The notes beneath the pieces are model-generated. The model saw only the letters and a list, made by a program, of their open reading frames with translations. It made no database searches and was not told where the DNA came from. Of a stretch of 64,000 bases of DNA, positions 1 to 11,206 are shown piece by piece (the stretch's first letter is position 1; each line of letters begins with the position of its first letter). The stretch is from Acidimicrobiales bacterium (GTDB lineage: Bacteria; Actinomycetota; Acidimicrobiia; Acidimicrobiales; SZUA-35). The position numbers and the translations under genes are program-made. The DNA lies in the NCBI GenBank assembly GCA_020630065.1, contig JAHDCC010000004.1, forward strand, positions 1 to 64,000, read 5' to 3'.

Positions 1-740
1 TCGATTTGTTCGCCGGTGGCTTGTAGCCACGCGATCCGGCCTTGAGCGCGGGCTTGTGATGAAGATATTTTAGCGGCTTGCCGGTCGTTTTCGGTGACGG
101 TTATAGCGTGGTCGGTTGCCCAGAACTCGGGGAATAGCAGATCGATTCCGGTCCCGGCGGCGATATCGACACCAAACACGACGCTTCCGGGAATCGCCAC
201 GGGTGAAACCGCTGGGATACCGGCGGTAGCGAACGCGGTCGCAACCGCAGCACCGGCTTGAAGATACGTGTTTTTTGCGTCGTTGTCGTCGTCTAGATGT
301 TGGGCGATGTCTAGCCTGGCTTGGAACGCTTGTTCGTTGAGCGCCCCTGAGACGTAGGCGAACCGTTCGTAGTTCTCGGGAGTAATCACACCGTCGCTGC
401 CTTCAGCTTCTAACTCGTTACGCATGGCTTCTGACAATAGTTGTTCGTTTCCGGCAGCCACGAACCCGCCGAACCCGTGGTCGTGAACGTTGTCGGCTAA
501 CGCATTCCACTCGTCAGGGCCGAACCCTAAACGGCTCAACTCTTCTTGCGATAGCCGCCCGGTTTCATCTGGGAAAATTCCGTGACTGGTAAGGTACTCT
601 TCGTCATAGATAGCGGTTACATGTTTGGCCATGATGGCGTCGATCCCTGCGGCCGTTCCGGGGTCTTTAAAATCTTCCACCTCGGCCCCGGCGATCAAAA
701 TAGTCGCTGAAGTATCGGCGTCGTCGCCAGCGACCGTCAA
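1..740 (-). CDS. C-terminal part of a large secreted-effector-like protein, open at the left edge
   Basis: An open frame without stops runs from a TTG at 740 to the window edge (at least 246 codons). The TTG overlaps the TGA of the upstream gene as TTGA, so it could be a coupled separate gene. The protein begins acidic and helical and later has a hydrophobic alanine-rich stretch around codons 165-200. That is typical of the region before the C-terminal domain in large actinobacterial type VII-like substrates. The reading seems to continue naturally from the end of the upstream protein: one additional T in the TTTT run at about 739-742 would fuse the two frames. The function domain, if any, lies outside the window. 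I cannot decide between a coupled gene and a frameshifted single gene. Confidence 0.6.
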   Translation of the reverse strand, partial: MTVAGDDADTSATILIAGAEVEDFKDPGTAAGIDAIMAKHVTAIYDEEYLTSHGIFPDETGRLSQEELSRLGFGPDEWNALADNVHDHGFGGFVAAGNEQLLSEAMRNELEAEGSDGVITPENYERFAYVSGALNEQAFQARLDIAQHLDDDNDAKNTYLQAGAAVATAFATAGIPAVSPVAIPGSVVFGVDIAAGTGIDLLFPEFWATDHAITVTENDRQAAKISSSQARAQGRIAWLQATGEQI

Positions 741-2452
741 AACTCTGCGATTTCCTGACCTTCGAACGCCGCGTTCGGATCCAACAGGGCTGCCAACGAC
801 GGGTCGTTCTCTTCTAAACCTTCGACTACTTTGATGACCAACTCAGGGTCTTTTGAGGCTTCTGACAAAACGATATTGCCGACCCGTGGCCGGTTCCGTT
901 TTCTGGCTTCAACTACTGCGACTGCAGAGTCAACCCAGAAGCCCTCTTCGAAGTCTCCTGTAACTAAAAGTTCTTCGACTAGATTCGGCGTGGAACGTCC
1001 AGGCACGGGAGTGAACAGTTCTGTCCCGGTAAAGCCCAACTGGTGTTCACCGTCGTGACGCGTAGCCTCACCTAACGCCACCGAAAGGTCCTCGATTGAA
1101 TCGTCGGTGCTGTCAGCCGCGAAGTTTTGGGTTTCTAACGGGCCGAGTGTGTTAAAGAAACCGACCGACGTTTCGGGATGTTCGGTTAGTTCTGAAGCGA
1201 TGCGACTGGTATGGCCGTGCTCGATCGCTATGTCGCCTAACGTTACACCTTTCCAATGGTCATCTCCGAGACGTTCTCCAGTGACCGAAGCGGCGGTTAC
1301 CTCATTGACGTGTCGGAACGAGCCGATGCTGTACTGCTCTTCGTATTCGGCCTTGGTTTTGCGTAGCTCCTCTAATTCGGCATCAATCTCAGCGCGGGGT
1401 TCTTCCCGGTCGGACGGATCAAGCCAGTCAGGGATGATGGGCACCCCATCAACATCATCTCGTCTTCGTTCGGCCTCAACGATTTCGGCTTCGTTCTGAA
1501 GGTATTCGATATACCATTCCGGAAAGTACCGTGGGTCGATGTCGGTCATCTGGAAGTGGGGAAAGTTCTTGTCAGCGCCTTCCATACCTTCCGGCACATT
1601 ACCTTCGACCATGGCATCGTAGACCGCATCCAGAATTTCTTCGTCAGGGAAATCTAACTCTGGGTCTTCGAGAATCGCTACGGTCACGTCGAAGTCCAGT
1701 TCCCCAAAAAGAAGCTTTTCGATTTCGTTGTCAGAGAACCGGTCACCATCGGGAAAGTCGACTCCCGCCAGAATTTTCTCCCTAATTTCTGTGTCGGTGT
1801 CCTCATGCATTAGTAAGGCGATCTCATCGGGCGAGTAGTCGCCGTCCGTGAGCGCCTTTTCCGCCCGTTCGGAAATATCGAAATCGCCGTCTTCGACATA
1901 ATCAGCTAGAAGTTCTCTCGAAACAGCCAGATCGACGTCAATATTCGGGTCTTGTACGTCGTCGATGAGCCGGTTGATGAGTTCGTTGACCGCTGCTTCG
2001 TTGATGGCCATATCAGTGCCGGTTGGTGTTTGTTCAATAGCTGAAGCCAGCGTAGACATGGCGGTTTCCTCTTCGTCACGAATATTGTCGAACCGTTGCT
2101 GGAAATCGGTTTGTTGATCGGGTGTGAACTCTTCCGATACTTGTAGAACGTCGTCCCATAGGTTGTCTGATTCGGTTTCAAGCCGAGAGGTTGTCCGATA
2201 CGCGGTAGTGAACGCGTCCGCCAAATATTCGTAGCCGGATGTGACCGATTTGAACCCGGCGGCGAGATCGGTGACGACGGTTTCTATCACATCAATATCA
2301 GGGCCTTTCTGGGCGGTTCGATATGTGGTAAAAAGTGTTTCGAGCGCTGTGATCGATGCGGCGGCGTCGGTGAGGTTCTGGGTGAGAGTCGTGCTGGTTG
2401 TGTTAAAGTCATTTGGGTCGACTCGTAACGCCCGCTGGTTCTCGAACAGCAT
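737..2452 (-). CDS. Large acidic helical protein, type VII secretion substrate-like
   Basis: A 571-residue, very acidic, almost wholly helical protein with no signal peptide and no membrane segment. The first about 150 residues look like a long helical-bundle N-terminal domain as in LXG/WXG-type substrates. The middle (about 180-300) holds short D/E-rich helical repeats. The last third resembles the core of uncharacterised large actinobacterial proteins near WXG100 genes (DUF6571-like, from memory). It starts 8 bases after the stop of the 98-residue helical partner, so the two form an operon. It ends in a TGA that overlaps the TTG of the next frame, and the coding sense appears to continue there. 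Function unknown; export by a type VII-like system is an inference, because no secretion ATPase gene lies in the window. Confidence 0.7.
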   Translation of the reverse strand: MLFENQRALRVDPNDFNTTSTTLTQNLTDAAASITALETLFTTYRTAQKGPDIDVIETVVTDLAAGFKSVTSGYEYLADAFTTAYRTTSRLETESDNLWDDVLQVSEEFTPDQQTDFQQRFDNIRDEEETAMSTLASAIEQTPTGTDMAINEAAVNELINRLIDDVQDPNIDVDLAVSRELLADYVEDGDFDISERAEKALTDGDYSPDEIALLMHEDTDTEIREKILAGVDFPDGDRFSDNEIEKLLFGELDFDVTVAILEDPELDFPDEEILDAVYDAMVEGNVPEGMEGADKNFPHFQMTDIDPRYFPEWYIEYLQNEAEIVEAERRRDDVDGVPIIPDWLDPSDREEPRAEIDAELEELRKTKAEYEEQYSIGSFRHVNEVTAASVTGERLGDDHWKGVTLGDIAIEHGHTSRIASELTEHPETSVGFFNTLGPLETQNFAADSTDDSIEDLSVALGEATRHDGEHQLGFTGTELFTPVPGRSTPNLVEELLVTGDFEEGFWVDSAVAVVEARKRNRPRVGNIVLSEASKDPELVIKVVEGLEENDPSLAALLDPNAAFEGQEIAEF

Positions 2453-2460
2453 GTCTAACT

Positions 2461-2757
2461 CTAGTAGATGTCGGCGTTAGCGGCGTCGGTTTTCGAGATG
2501 CGTTCGTGCACACCTGCGAGCATTGAGCCGACTATTTCACCGATTCGCCGATGTTCAGTTATGCGGGTGTTGATGGTGTCTTCAAACGTTGTGAAGCTGG
2601 CCTCCATTCGATCAAATGAAGGTCCGCCCGATGTTCCGAAGCGCGAATATTTAACGTCAATATTTGCGTTTGATGCGACGTTGTTGATCGCAGTCATGAA
2701 ACCGTCTACGGTTTCTTCCCCAATTATTGTGTCGTAGGTGACGACATCGCCTGCCAT
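2461..2757 (-). CDS. Small helical WXG100-like partner protein
   Basis: A 98-residue protein of WXG100 size, predicted to be two helices around a central glycine/serine-rich turn (about residues 43-49). The exact W-x-G motif is missing; the turn reads GTSGG. No signal peptide. It directly precedes the large helical protein on the same strand with 8 bases between them, the usual order of a small ESAT-6-like chaperone/partner and its large substrate. A good ribosome site (GAAGGAG-like) lies upstream of the ATG. The role as secretion partner is inferred from size, fold pattern and position only. Confidence 0.6.
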   Translation of the reverse strand: MAGDVVTYDTIIGEETVDGFMTAINNVASNANIDVKYSRFGTSGGPSFDRMEASFTTFEDTINTRITEHRRIGEIVGSMLAGVHERISKTDAANADIY

Positions 2758-3322
2758 GTACGAAAAACTCCTTCAGAAAGGTGTTCTGAGGGCGCCCCCG
2801 CACCGAAACAAATACGGTATCGCTCTGACTAGGGCTGCCGCAACGTTTGTTTACTGCTATCGTCAGTAAAATTTTGCAAACGGTCTACTTGGTTGGGGTT
2901 TGTTGGCGTCCGACATGCCAGCGAGGCCACACTGGGCATACTATTGTCGTTTATTTGTTCCTGACTCGCGTTGGTTTCGCATATATGGTCGTGTAGCGTT
3001 CGGTTGTCGCCTTTCGGGCGGCTGGTGCAGCGGGGGCACATAGGACCACAGTAGATCGTTTCTGAAAGCGGGTTTGTTGCGCCTTTTGAATCCGTTCGAC
3101 GGGTTCTGGGTTGTCGACTTTCGTTGCTGTTCTGTGTGTCGTACCACATGGTTTTGGTTGACGGGTGAAATCTATGGACGGCTCAAGCGAACGTGCGTGG
3201 CGTCAAAGCACAGGTAGAGATACTGCGGTGGATCCTGATCGTTAGTTGGTGTCGGTGGAGTTAGCGATGGTAGAACAGGTGCAGAAGATTTTCCGCTGTT
3301 GATGGTTGTGAGGAGAGAAGGT
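2758..3322. other. 565-bp intergenic region between divergent genes
   Basis: This gap should hold the promoters of the leftward WXG100-like operon and the rightward lipoprotein gene. Two overlapping leftward open frames of about 106 and 68 codons lie between 2829 and 3149. They conflict with each other, lack a convincing ribosome site and have low-complexity composition, so I do not call either. I see no clear hairpin terminator or tRNA. Confidence 0.5.
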
Positions 3323-3997
3323 ATGAGAATCGTGTCTAAGACATTTCGGTCGACGGCGTTCCGGTGGGTTGGTGTTGTCGGGCTGATGCTAGCGTCGGGG
3401 TGTTCGGGATCTGGGACAGCGTCGCCGACTACAGCAGCTGAGGTGAACGCTGGTCCAACAACCGAAGCCCAAGAGGTTGCGGCAACAACTACTGAGGTTG
3501 TTGAGCGTGAGCAGGTCACGTTACCAGACGAGTTCTCATCTCCCCAAGATGAGATCATCGCCACCTATCTGCTATACAACGAACTGTATTTGATAGCCGC
3601 TGGAGAACCGGAAGCCGACCCCGGCTATGAGCCGCTGTATGAGGTTCTCGCCGGACCACACGAAGAATATATTCGCGATACGTTGACCGAGCTTCAAGAG
3701 GCGGGTCATGTCCACCTGGAGCCTTCTGATGCGGGAAGTCACACCGTAAGGTTTGGCCGAACGGGCGGGCCGATCGAAGAGGGGGAGGAAGAAGATCGGG
3801 AAGTCATCCTGCTGGATTGTTTCTACAACGTCACCGAAATACGTGATTTAGATGGCAACACGATCGATGACGAGTACGAAACGTTAGCAATCGCTGCAGT
3901 GATGAAAGTCATTGACGGGAAATGGCGCGTTTTCGGAATCGATGTGAAACAGGTATTCGAAGGAGAAGCGGAATGCAGCAGCGGCGACTGGTCATAG
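3323..3997 (+). CDS. Acidic lipoprotein of unknown function
   Basis: Starts at ATG 3323 because a strong ribosome site (GAGGAGAG) lies 6-9 bases before it; a longer frame from 3299 has none. The 224-residue product has a basic N-terminus, a hydrophobic segment and a lipobox LASGC at about residue 27, followed by a Thr/Ala-rich linker. It should be a membrane-anchored exported lipoprotein. The remainder is acidic and may be an NTF2-like fold (a guess, from length and helix/strand alternation). Its end overlaps the start of the next gene by 24 bases, indicating a two-gene operon. Confidence 0.75.
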   Translation: MRIVSKTFRSTAFRWVGVVGLMLASGCSGSGTASPTTAAEVNAGPTTEAQEVAATTTEVVEREQVTLPDEFSSPQDEIIATYLLYNELYLIAAGEPEADPGYEPLYEVLAGPHEEYIRDTLTELQEAGHVHLEPSDAGSHTVRFGRTGGPIEEGEEEDREVILLDCFYNVTEIRDLDGNTIDDEYETLAIAAVMKVIDGKWRVFGIDVKQVFEGEAECSSGDWS

Positions 3998-4902
3998 TCA
4001 CCTCGCTGATCTTGGCGATAGTTGCATCGGTACCGGCGCCAGCATCAGCTAACTCAAGTGATCCTCTTACGGGAGGCAGTACGGTAACAGTCGAGGACTC
4101 GGAAGGTCCGATTAAGAATGCAGCTCAGGATGCAATCGACGGGTACGAAGAGGGTTCGGGTGTTAGTGATCCCTGCGATTATGTTGTGGCGATTGAAGAT
4201 GATCTCGCTACAGCGGTTTGGGACCTCAATAATGTTGAGCCCGTAACCGTCAGTTTGGGTGATTTTTCTGATCCCGAGCGTCGGGTCTCCGTTGGTCAAA
4301 GTACGGCGCGATAATATTCAGAGACTGGTCGTTGGTTTAACCAAACCTGTCCTGATTCGTTGACTATCAACGGAAATCCGATACCGGAACTTGTTCCTGA
4401 AGGTAGCGGTACGACGATTGGGCAGCTGATTCTTAGATCGCTTGGTACGTTAGATCCACCGGAGCCGGGGTTTCAGATTAACCCTGACGGTAAACAGTTA
4501 ACCCAGTTTAAGAGTTTGTTATGGATCGAGCCTACTTATTGGGATGTTGATCGGGTGGATACCCAAACCGCCGGTCGGGTTGTTTCAACTGTCGAACTAG
4601 TACCGGTTTTTTCGGTTTGGGACCCGGGCGTGTTGGGTGACTATCCAGTTGAGTGTGAAGGTCCGGGGGAGCCGTGGGTTGAAGGAACTGAAAGTGAAGA
4701 TTACGAGTGTGGGTATACGTATCGCAGCGTTGAATTCGAACCGTATACGATGACGGTAACCGTCCAGTTCGACATTCAAGTCGTAGCAACTGTGGGTGGA
4801 GCGCCAGCACCGGAAAATCTGGGACCGTACACGTATCTTGAACGAACAGCCGAGACCGAAGTAGGTGTTCGCGAGATCCAAGTAGTTGAAACCAACGGCT
4901 AA
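3974..4902 (+). pseudogene. Secreted protein gene interrupted by an in-frame TAA
   Basis: The first part (ATG 3974, AGGAGA ribosome site) encodes a Sec signal peptide ending PASA and about 113 residues, then stops at TAA 4312-4314. The same reading frame continues without another stop to 4902 and gives a C-terminal half rich in conserved-looking W, C and Y residues (for example near GRWFNQTC directly after the stop, and LLWIEPTYW). This pattern matches actinobacterial secreted proteins of unknown function that are normally one continuous chain of about 300 residues. One C-to-T change (CAA to TAA) would explain the break. It may be a decaying gene, a sequencing error or a readthrough stop. The downstream half has TTG 4360 as its best restart. 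Confidence 0.65.
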
Positions 4903-4951
4903 CGAAATTCAAACACTGGTCTGACAATCAGGTAGTCGGTCTTTAGTCAGG

Positions 4952-5668
4952 TTAAAAGACAATCCGACGCCCTGTTTGATCTAGCCTCCTGCCGAGACGA
5001 ACCCAAAAGTCGAGTCCGTGCGGAACAGCGGGCAAGCGGTAGTCCGCCAAAATTGACTGGCACATTCTCTTGCTGACCTTCGTCGATTCGAGTCGTGTTC
5101 CCCCAATGTAGGAAAGAAAGCGCTGTCTGGAATACGCGATCGTTTCTTCAACTTCACTAACGGCGCTTCCGAATGATTGAGCGATCTGCTCAGCCCCGAA
5201 ATTTTCTCGATCAGACAAGACTAAATACAGCCGTCCACGCGAACCGAGTTGTTCAAGTCCTGAAGCAACAGGCCGCTGCGTTCTGTATGTTTGTGAAGAA
5301 AATGGCGCATCAACCGGAAGTGTGTCGTTGGCGGTCAACGAGCTCGGGGCTTCCTCGCTATCGTCGTGTTGATTATCTTGTTCCTCGTTTTCGCTTCGAT
5401 AGACAGCGGCGCGAAGAACAGCGCCAAGCAGATCGCGATGGTAAGACTGGGGGGAGCTGCGTCGAGTCGTGCCGCTGAGTAGGTGAACGCACCCATCAAT
5501 AATCGCATCATCGGTCTCTCGTTCGGAAGTGGTCACCAACGTCACCAGTCGGCGCAGCTGAACACTATTTTTTCGAGTCAAGTCGATGAGTGCCGCCGCT
5601 GGATCGACCCCGCTCCAGAAAAACGGGCGAGTCGGGTCGTCATCTCTGCTTGTAGTCGCCGATGCCAA
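4952..5668 (-). CDS. Divergent ECF-like sigma factor or sigma-like protein
   Basis: Start chosen at TTG 5668, one base after the stop of the upstream hydrolase, because earlier starts would overlap that gene. The 238-residue product has a helical N-terminal part that could correspond to sigma region 2. After an acidic linker there is a C-terminal helical segment (about residues 145-190) with the layout of region 4: a helix, then an AEQIAQSFG-type helix-turn-helix followed by a recognition-like helix. A tail of about 45 basic residues follows. Identification as a sigma factor is tentative, since the region 2 core motifs are weak. An alternative is a response-regulator-like HTH protein. It lies in a short operon with the ABHD14-like lipoprotein. 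Confidence 0.45.
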   Translation of the reverse strand: MASATTSRDDDPTRPFFWSGVDPAAALIDLTRKNSVQLRRLVTLVTTSERETDDAIIDGCVHLLSGTTRRSSPQSYHRDLLGAVLRAAVYRSENEEQDNQHDDSEEAPSSLTANDTLPVDAPFSSQTYRTQRPVASGLEQLGSRGRLYLVLSDRENFGAEQIAQSFGSAVSEVEETIAYSRQRFLSYIGGTRLESTKVSKRMCQSILADYRLPAVPHGLDFWVRLGRRLDQTGRRIVF

Positions 5669-5669
5669 C

Positions 5670-7791
<2,122 letters not shown>

Positions 7792-7804
7792 TCTCGGTTG
7801 GCGT

Positions 7805-10800
7805 TCAGGCGGCTTTGTCTACGCTCGCTAGAGATGTTTGATAGTCGAGAATTTGACGGAGCCATGGGGTAGAGCACAGGTTCGTCGCTTCCTTTAGCCG
7901 GAGTTGGGCTTCACCGCCGTTGCCTAACGTCCCCGCCAAATGAGCTCGACAAAGCACTTGCCACAACGTGCTCTGATTGGCGTCGGCGACAGAAAACGCC
8001 GATCGTAGAAGTTCGGCTTTCCTCGATTTGTCGCTCTCGACGTTCGCTAAAACGAAGTTCCCCGGCCCAAGGTCGGCTACACCCGCACCCAACAAAACAT
8101 GTTGGTCAGCTACCGGAGCGATCCGCTCTTTGACAAGTTCGATTAGCTGATCATCCCGGCTTCGGTAGATAACCCGGCTGAGCATCGCCAGAACACCACG
8201 TTGGAACCGAGAATGGACGACATCGTCCATCACAGTGCTCAACAGGTCGACCGCGTCACTGCCGCGACCGACGTCGTTCATAGCCAAAATCATGCACGCC
8301 CGATACAGCAGATTAGACTTCACGTCGGTAGACGTAGTCTGAATGGCGGGAAGTATCTGCGGAGTCTGGCCACAAAGCCACGCCCGATAAAAGCCCTGAG
8401 CGAGGCTCGCCCCGACCGCATTGGAATTTCCCGACCGGACCCCGGTTTGTTGCGCCCGCCCTGAGGCGATGGCCGCTTCGCTCGCTTGGCCTTTTACCAC
8501 GTAGGCCGTGGACTGCAGAAGCAGTGCGTGCCAACGCCCAATTGGGTCATCGACCTGGTCGGCGTGAGTGAGCAAGTCACCGGCTTGGTCTAACGTCTCG
8601 TCACAAAGACCCGCCGACAGCGACTTGATGCATTCGACTTCAAGAACGCGACCTTTTAGCGGCTGGACTGACGGTGCATCAAGATACGACGGCGGTAGCG
8701 GTGTTCCACCAGCCACCGACCATCCTTGGGCATGGCGTAATGACAGCCACGCGCTCACCTTATCGATAGGGTCGACGGCTGATTCGAACGCCCACGCGGC
8801 TAGCTTTTCAGCCGGTTCGACTTGGCCGGACAACAGTTGTTGCCTCGATAAATGCACCGCACGACGGAGACGATCGCGTTCGGCCAGGGTTTCTGGCGGA
8901 ATCGAATCGATGAGACGGACCCAATCTCGGTCGCCGTCAAGGTTTTCGGTGTCGGGCAAACCACATACCGCAATGTCTAACGCCTCGGCATGTTTCCCGT
9001 TGTCGAGAGCTTTCGCTACACCTTCCGTGCGGAAGGTATGCACGCGTTGCCCGCTCCTGGCCCAACTTTCGACCATCGCTACGTAGTCTGTGTGGTCCAG
9101 AGCGTTTTCGTCAAATTCGTTGGCCATTTGTAGGGCTTTGGCGGCCCCGAAATAGTTGCCGCTTCGGAAGTGGGAACGACCAGAGGCGACTAGATGTTCG
9201 GCGGCCTGAGGCGGACCGACTCGAAACACAGCTTGGGCCGCATGGTGGGCACGCATATGAATATCGGTGACGAACCCAAACGCCTTTTCGTGAAGCAGCA
9301 TCCGTTTGACACTAGAAAGAGTGTCGTGGAAGGCTTCTCGAACGAGTTGGTGGCTGAATTGGTATTGGCTGGGAAGTGATCGTTCAGAAACCAGTCCGGA
9401 CTTCAGTAATTGTTCAAGATGATCTAATACTGTTTCTGGGTCACGGTCTTCCAGCTCAATCAGGTCGCCTAGCATGAAGTCCAGGCCCAGAATTGAAGCT
9501 TCCCCGCCGAGTTGGCGGGCTTCAGGCCCCAGCGATGCGATCACTGACGAATACCCGGTCAGTTGTGCTGACTGTTTAGGAACCTCAAGGCTTTTCGGGT
9601 CCAGGTGGGAACCTAACCATTCAGCGACGGCGGGAATGCCGTTTGAAAGTTCGTAGATTTGGTCGGCTGCCCGGTTTAAGAGAATCGAGTTTTGGCCGGC
9701 CATCTCCGCACCAAAGAACTGTGGCATATGTTCACGGGCCAGCGGTTTGACTTCGATCTCTTCTAACCCGATCGAGGTCAGTTCGGTTTTAAAGGTCGAC
9801 CAAGAAGCTTCCTTGAGGGATCGCCCACAAACTATGAGTTTCAAATTGACCGACAAGTCGGATCGGCACAACGACGTCACGAGCGAAGCCGATACTCGGT
9901 CGAGCCATTGAGCGTCGTCGATCAAAATGCAAAGCGAGCGGTTTGAGTACTCGGCCTCTAGGTAGTTGACGATCGCTTTCCAGTAACGGTACTGCTCGGA
10001 AGGCTGAAATTTGCCTTCCCCCAGAAACTGGTTAGCGATTTCGCGCAGGCCACGGAAACTCTCAACAAATGGCTGAAGGATTCCGAACGATTGTTCGTTA
10101 GCGCCGACATAGACCGAGTCGTATCCCGCTTCGTGGAGACGAATAGCCGCCTCAGCTGCAAGTCGTGTCTTTCCGACACCTTGAATCCCTCCGATGACGG
10201 CGCCGCGTGACGCCCCACGACATAGCGAAACTATTTGAGTGGCAAGTTCTTCTCGTCCGACCAGTTCGGAGCTTCGAAGGGCTAATAGGTCCGATGAACA
10301 ATGTGGACCCGAAGAGGTTCTAGTATCGGCGGTTAAGTTGGCGTCCGAGTGACCGTTTTGGGCGTCTATTTTGAGTTGTGTTAGCGGTTCGATTGGGACC
10401 GCGCCTTGGATTTCGGAAAGTGCTTCCTCTACGATTTCGACGATCTTGATGACGCCTTGAAAGTCGCTGTTGTGGAAATGGAGCTGCGCTGTTAGATGCG
10501 CCAACTCTTGTTCGAAAGGGCTGCGTTCAACGATCTGCTTTATGGCGTTGAGGTCACGGGCCGACAGTTGTTGGCCATCTTCGAGAAACTGGGTCATCAG
10601 ATCGTGTCGCCCGGCGTGGACCTGTTCGATGGCGAGGCGTATTTCGTCTGAGACTTCGACCCCGGCGTATGGGGTTCCGGCTAGAAGTGACGGCTCTGGG
10701 TCGGTTGCCTGGTCTTCTTCGAGTAGACGCCACGCATCCACCGCGTCGATTGGTAGGTTTATTCGCCGGATGCTGGACCCGGTCGAAATGAGCGCGCCGT

Positions 10801-11029
10801 TGGCCTTGCCGTTGATTGAAGAGATTCGACTTCTAAAAGACGACTGCCAAGATTTGGGTGGTGCGTTGTTCCACAGCTCGTCTGCTATTTGTTCGCTGGA
10901 TCGACCATCAGGCCCAGCAGCGACCAGCAGAGCGATAATTTGGCGCTCGGATCTTGTTAGGTGTACCTGCTGCTCTTCAACTTCTAACGTGATAGATCCT
11001 AGAACCCGGATTTTGACGCCGTTGAGCAT
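7805..11029 (-). CDS. SARP-type transcriptional regulator with AAA ATPase and TPR-like region
   Basis: A giant regulator of about 1074 residues. Residues 1-95 form an OmpR/SARP-type winged helix (IRVLG start, TRSERQIIALL, GRSSEQIADELW). A BTAD-like helical bundle follows to about residue 215. A STAND/AAA ATPase starts near 255 (VGREELATQI), with Walker A GGIQGVGKT at about 280 and Walker B LCILIDDAQW at about 365. The remaining 500 residues are helical repeats of TPR type. Such proteins bind DNA and act as nucleotide-gated activators. ATG 11029 gives the canonical SARP start; ATG 11056 is an alternative. The first codons overlap a decayed alaX-like fragment. Target genes unknown; the neighbouring sugar genes are candidates. 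Confidence 0.85.
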   Translation of the reverse strand: MLNGVKIRVLGSITLEVEEQQVHLTRSERQIIALLVAAGPDGRSSEQIADELWNNAPPKSWQSSFRSRISSINGKANGALISTGSSIRRINLPIDAVDAWRLLEEDQATDPEPSLLAGTPYAGVEVSDEIRLAIEQVHAGRHDLMTQFLEDGQQLSARDLNAIKQIVERSPFEQELAHLTAQLHFHNSDFQGVIKIVEIVEEALSEIQGAVPIEPLTQLKIDAQNGHSDANLTADTRTSSGPHCSSDLLALRSSELVGREELATQIVSLCRGASRGAVIGGIQGVGKTRLAAEAAIRLHEAGYDSVYVGANEQSFGILQPFVESFRGLREIANQFLGEGKFQPSEQYRYWKAIVNYLEAEYSNRSLCILIDDAQWLDRVSASLVTSLCRSDLSVNLKLIVCGRSLKEASWSTFKTELTSIGLEEIEVKPLAREHMPQFFGAEMAGQNSILLNRAADQIYELSNGIPAVAEWLGSHLDPKSLEVPKQSAQLTGYSSVIASLGPEARQLGGEASILGLDFMLGDLIELEDRDPETVLDHLEQLLKSGLVSERSLPSQYQFSHQLVREAFHDTLSSVKRMLLHEKAFGFVTDIHMRAHHAAQAVFRVGPPQAAEHLVASGRSHFRSGNYFGAAKALQMANEFDENALDHTDYVAMVESWARSGQRVHTFRTEGVAKALDNGKHAEALDIAVCGLPDTENLDGDRDWVRLIDSIPPETLAERDRLRRAVHLSRQQLLSGQVEPAEKLAAWAFESAVDPIDKVSAWLSLRHAQGWSVAGGTPLPPSYLDAPSVQPLKGRVLEVECIKSLSAGLCDETLDQAGDLLTHADQVDDPIGRWHALLLQSTAYVVKGQASEAAIASGRAQQTGVRSGNSNAVGASLAQGFYRAWLCGQTPQILPAIQTTSTDVKSNLLYRACMILAMNDVGRGSDAVDLLSTVMDDVVHSRFQRGVLAMLSRVIYRSRDDQLIELVKERIAPVADQHVLLGAGVADLGPGNFVLANVESDKSRKAELLRSAFSVADANQSTLWQVLCRAHLAGTLGNGGEAQLRLKEATNLCSTPWLRQILDYQTSLASVDKAA

Positions 11030-11150
11030 GGCAGAATTTTGACATCTGACCCGCATCTACGCAAGTCTATCCTCAGTTCTACTCTTGATCTTTGCCAGCT
11101 GGTCGATAGCAACAAATCACCGAGTTCGGTCGTTGGTTCCCAAAGATGTT
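10999..11150 (-). pseudogene. 3' remnant of an AlaX-like gene overlapping the SARP start
   Basis: In a second frame across the SARP start, this stretch encodes a peptide ending VKILPCSTASKSG plus one residue and a stop. It matches the C-terminus of the AlaX-like gene at 13797-14504 almost residue for residue (TTELG, QRSRVEL, IDLRR and the shared end). Upstream of about 11150 the frame breaks and similarity is lost before the stop of the sugar isomerase gene at 11207. It is therefore a truncated duplicate, not a functional gene. The SARP start codon is embedded in it, so the remnant may persist because it carries SARP regulatory sequence. Confidence 0.8.
10999..11150 (-). repeat. Diverged direct repeat, left copy
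   Basis: About 150 bp matching 13797-13945 in the same orientation, estimated by eye at 70-80% identity, with the shared landmarks GATTTTGACGCCG, AATTTTGAC and CTCTTGATCTTTG. The two copies bracket the isomerase/oxidoreductase genes. Confidence 0.85.
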
Positions 11151-11206
11151 CAAAAAGCGCCTCTGCCTAAACCTGTTGCTAGGCGGATGAAGTGCAGTAT
11201 CAGGCC

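Noticed and set aside
2829-3149. Leftward open frames of 106 and 68 codons in the intergenic region
   Set aside because: They overlap in different frames, have no clear ribosome site, and show no recognisable domain; a Cys-containing stretch was not enough.
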